From DATDFB01 sp035276475 (GTDB taxonomy: Bacteria > Acidobacteriota > Thermoanaerobaculia > Gp7-AA8), in the NCBI GenBank assembly GCA_035276475.1, contig DATELQ010000052.1:1-64000 (forward strand): a stretch of 64,000 nucleotides of DNA, in the 5' to 3' direction. Shown here piece after piece: positions 62,539 through 64,000 of the stretch. The notes below the pieces were generated by a model that saw nothing but the letters and a program-made list of their open reading frames with translations, was not told the origin of the DNA and searched no databases. The first letter of the stretch is position 1; the number at the start of each line of letters is the position of its first letter. The position numbers and the translations under genes were made by a program.

Positions 62539-63024
62539 ATGAAACTAATCCACATACTCACCATTCTTCTCATCCTGACGGCCGCGCCGCTCTTCGCCGC
62601 GCGCCGCAACGCAAACATCGTCGACGACGTGATCCGCATGCAGAAGTCCGGCATCGCCGAGGACGAGATCATCGCCTTCGTGCACAAGGGCGACACCCGC
62701 CTCGACGTGACGGCGGACGACATGATCGCCCTCCACGACGCGGGCGTCTCCCGCAACGTGATCAAGGCGATCCTCGACGAGTCCGACGCCCGCGGCGAGC
62801 GCCGCGACAACAACCGCGGCCGCGACTACGGCTACTCCTACGCGGCCCCGAGCTTCAGCTACGGCTACTACGGCGTCCCGTACTTTTACGACCCGTGGTA
62901 CTACAACCCCTGGTACTACGGCTACGGCCCGCGCGTGTCGGTCGGATTCAACTTCGGATTCGGCCGGTATTGGGGCGGGTACCGAGGGGGATTCCGCGGG
63001 GGATTCCGCCACCGCCACCGGTAA
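62539..63024 (+). CDS. small secreted Tyr/Gly-rich protein
   Basis: A 161-residue protein with a signal peptide (MKLIHILTILLILTAAPLFA). The next ~65 residues are helical (DDVIRMQKSGIAEDEIIAFV, DDMIALHDAGVSRNVIKAIL), similar to short repeated motifs in exported proteins. The tail is Tyr/Gly/Arg-rich and ends in RHRHR. GGAG lies seven bases before the ATG at 62539. Function unknown; the tail suggests a surface or matrix role. Confidence 0.7.
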   Translation: MKLIHILTILLILTAAPLFAARRNANIVDDVIRMQKSGIAEDEIIAFVHKGDTRLDVTADDMIALHDAGVSRNVIKAILDESDARGERRDNNRGRDYGYSYAAPSFSYGYYGVPYFYDPWYYNPWYYGYGPRVSVGFNFGFGRYWGGYRGGFRGGFRHRHR

Positions 63025-63030
63025 TGGCAG

Positions 63031-63134
63031 TTTATCCCGCGCGCAGACGCGGGATCAGCCGATGCACCGCGGCAGCTCGTAGGCTATAGCATCGCGGTGG
63101 ATCAGCTGATCCCGCGTCTTTCGCGCGGGATAAA
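63031..63134. repeat. REP/BIME-like paired inverted repeat between convergent genes
   Basis: Two arms of 29 and 30 bases (left arm starts TTTATCCCGCGCG, right arm ends CGCGCGGGATAAA) pair with one gap around a 45-base centre. Each arm is also a small hairpin (ATCCCGCG/CGCGGGAT), and the centre contains CACCGCG/CGCGGTG. The gap sits between convergent genes, a usual place for REP elements; it may also help end transcription. Confidence 0.7.
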
Positions 63135-63152
63135 CTTCGCGGAGTACCGCCT

Positions 63153-64000
63153 TCAAATCCCCGTCACCCGCACGACTTCCTCGAACGTCGTCATCCCCTC
63201 GGCCAATTTGCGCAGCGCGGACTGCCGCAGCGTGCGCATGCCACGCTTGAGCGCCGTCTCCTTGATCTTGAGGAAGTCTTCGCGGCGCTCGATGAGGTCG
63301 CGGATCGTGTTGTCGATCGGCAGCATCTCGAAGATGCCGGTGCGGCCGAAGTAGCCGGTGTTGCGGCAGCGGATGCAGCCGGCCCCTTCCTTCACGATGA
63401 TCCGCTTCCCCGGCGGCGCCTGCAGGTTCAGCATCGTCGCCTCCTCGTGCGTGAGGGGACGGTTTTGCTTGCAGTCCTGGCAGATCTTGCGCACCAGGCG
63501 CTGGGCCATCGTGCCGATCAAAGTCGACGAAATCAGGAACGGCTGGATGCCGAGGTCGACGAGGCGCGTGACCGAGGTCGCGGCGTCGTTCGTGTGCAGC
63601 GTCGAGAAGACCAGGTGCCCGGTCAGCGCCGCCTGCACGGCGTTCTCCGCCGTCTCCGTGTCGCGGATCTCGCCGACCATGATGATGTCGGGATCCTGGC
63701 GGAGGATCGTCCGCAGCGCGTGCGCGAAGGTGATGCCGATCTTCGCCTGCACTGCGGTCTGATTGAAGTCGTCGTGCACCATCTCGATCGGGTCTTCGAT
63801 CGTGGTGATGTTGATCTCCGGCGACGCCAGCGACTTGAGCGCCGAGTAAAGCGTCACCGTCTTGCCCGATCCGGTCGGACCGGTGACGAGGATGATCCCG
63901 TGCGGGCGCTTGATCCAATCGGAGAAGAGCGCCAGCTCGTCGTCGTAAAAACCGAGGCCGGCGACGGTGCGCAGCATGACGTCAGGGTCGAAGATGCGCA
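63153..64000 (-). CDS. PilB/GspE-type secretion ATPase, 5' end beyond window
   Basis: At least 282 residues; the frame runs off the right edge, so the N-domain is not visible. The visible core has Walker A TGPTGSGKTV, Asp box IEDPIEMVHDDF, Walker B DPDIIMVGEIRD and STLHTNDAATSVTRL. A zinc site follows (CQDCKQN and CIRCRNTG). Second assembly-type ATPase in the window besides 60165-62462, so two pilus or type II secretion machines may be encoded, or one machine with two ATPases. Confidence 0.88.
   Translation of the reverse strand, partial: RIFDPDVMLRTVAGLGFYDDELALFSDWIKRPHGIILVTGPTGSGKTVTLYSALKSLASPEINITTIEDPIEMVHDDFNQTAVQAKIGITFAHALRTILRQDPDIIMVGEIRDTETAENAVQAALTGHLVFSTLHTNDAATSVTRLVDLGIQPFLISSTLIGTMAQRLVRKICQDCKQNRPLTHEEATMLNLQAPPGKRIIVKEGAGCIRCRNTGYFGRTGIFEMLPIDNTIRDLIERREDFLKIKETALKRGMRTLRQSALRKLAEGMTTFEEVVRVTGI

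Overview
The window is about 64 kb of high-GC chromosomal DNA with dense genes on both strands and many start/stop overlaps. The best guess for its source is a member of the Acidobacteriota. Two tandem secreted proteins (38708-41625) look like the VWFA-related family typical of that phylum. A TPR-CHAT protein, an ECF sigma/anti-sigma pair, a short PQQ-repeat protein and type IV pilus motor ATPases fit the same picture. No rRNA, tRNA, CRISPR array or complete transposase gene was seen.

Layout. 1-6219 (minus strand): two aldo/keto reductases flank an apparent operon of a membrane-anchored TPR-CHAT cysteine protease, a His-rich/Gly-tailed protein, a papain-like protease and an unknown protein. 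6231-6829: eight ~80-bp non-coding repeats with covarying hairpins, followed on the minus strand by a terminator-like hairpin that lies over the start codon of the reductase. 7069-15146: a redox cluster of two RoxA-like di-haem c-type cytochromes around a GMC flavoprotein and a catalase-fold protein. 15167-22230: HupE-like membrane protein, flavin amine oxidase, berberine-bridge-type oxidase, a tiny Oar/TonB-receptor-like secreted protein, a lytic transglycosylase and an M13 metallopeptidase. 22284-28583: a PIN/RHH toxin-antitoxin pair, then a run of plus-strand genes (PQQ protein, lipase maturation factor, MFS exporter, SDR, methyltransferase) and two small DNA-binding proteins.

28615-28803 holds nine AT-rich CAC-W6-GTG-like palindromes at exactly 21-bp intervals, next to those two DNA-binding proteins. 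28814-36234: ECF sigma module, RhlE helicase, S1C protease, SUI1-like factor, MurI, an NtrC-type activator and a nucleotidyltransferase with a small partner. 36247-43872: PepA, a lipoprotein, two VWFA proteins, MoaC, MobA, a glycosyltransferase and RecX. 43926-57067: PilT, an esterase, a TlpA-type thioredoxin, an EAL protein, an acyltransferase, a DUF433/DUF5615 pair, repair, Rieske and peptidase genes. 57188-64000: a KaiC-like ATPase with a hybrid histidine kinase, a GAF-PilB ATPase, and a second PilB/GspE ATPase cut by the window edge.

The strongest unexplained signals are the 21-bp palindrome array and the 80-bp covarying hairpin array. Next come the two-protease CHAT operon, the duplicated cytochrome/GMC/catalase cluster, and small palindromic elements that have entered coding sequence (recX start, hupE interior, DUF885 stop). 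All functions are read from sequence motifs without database searches.
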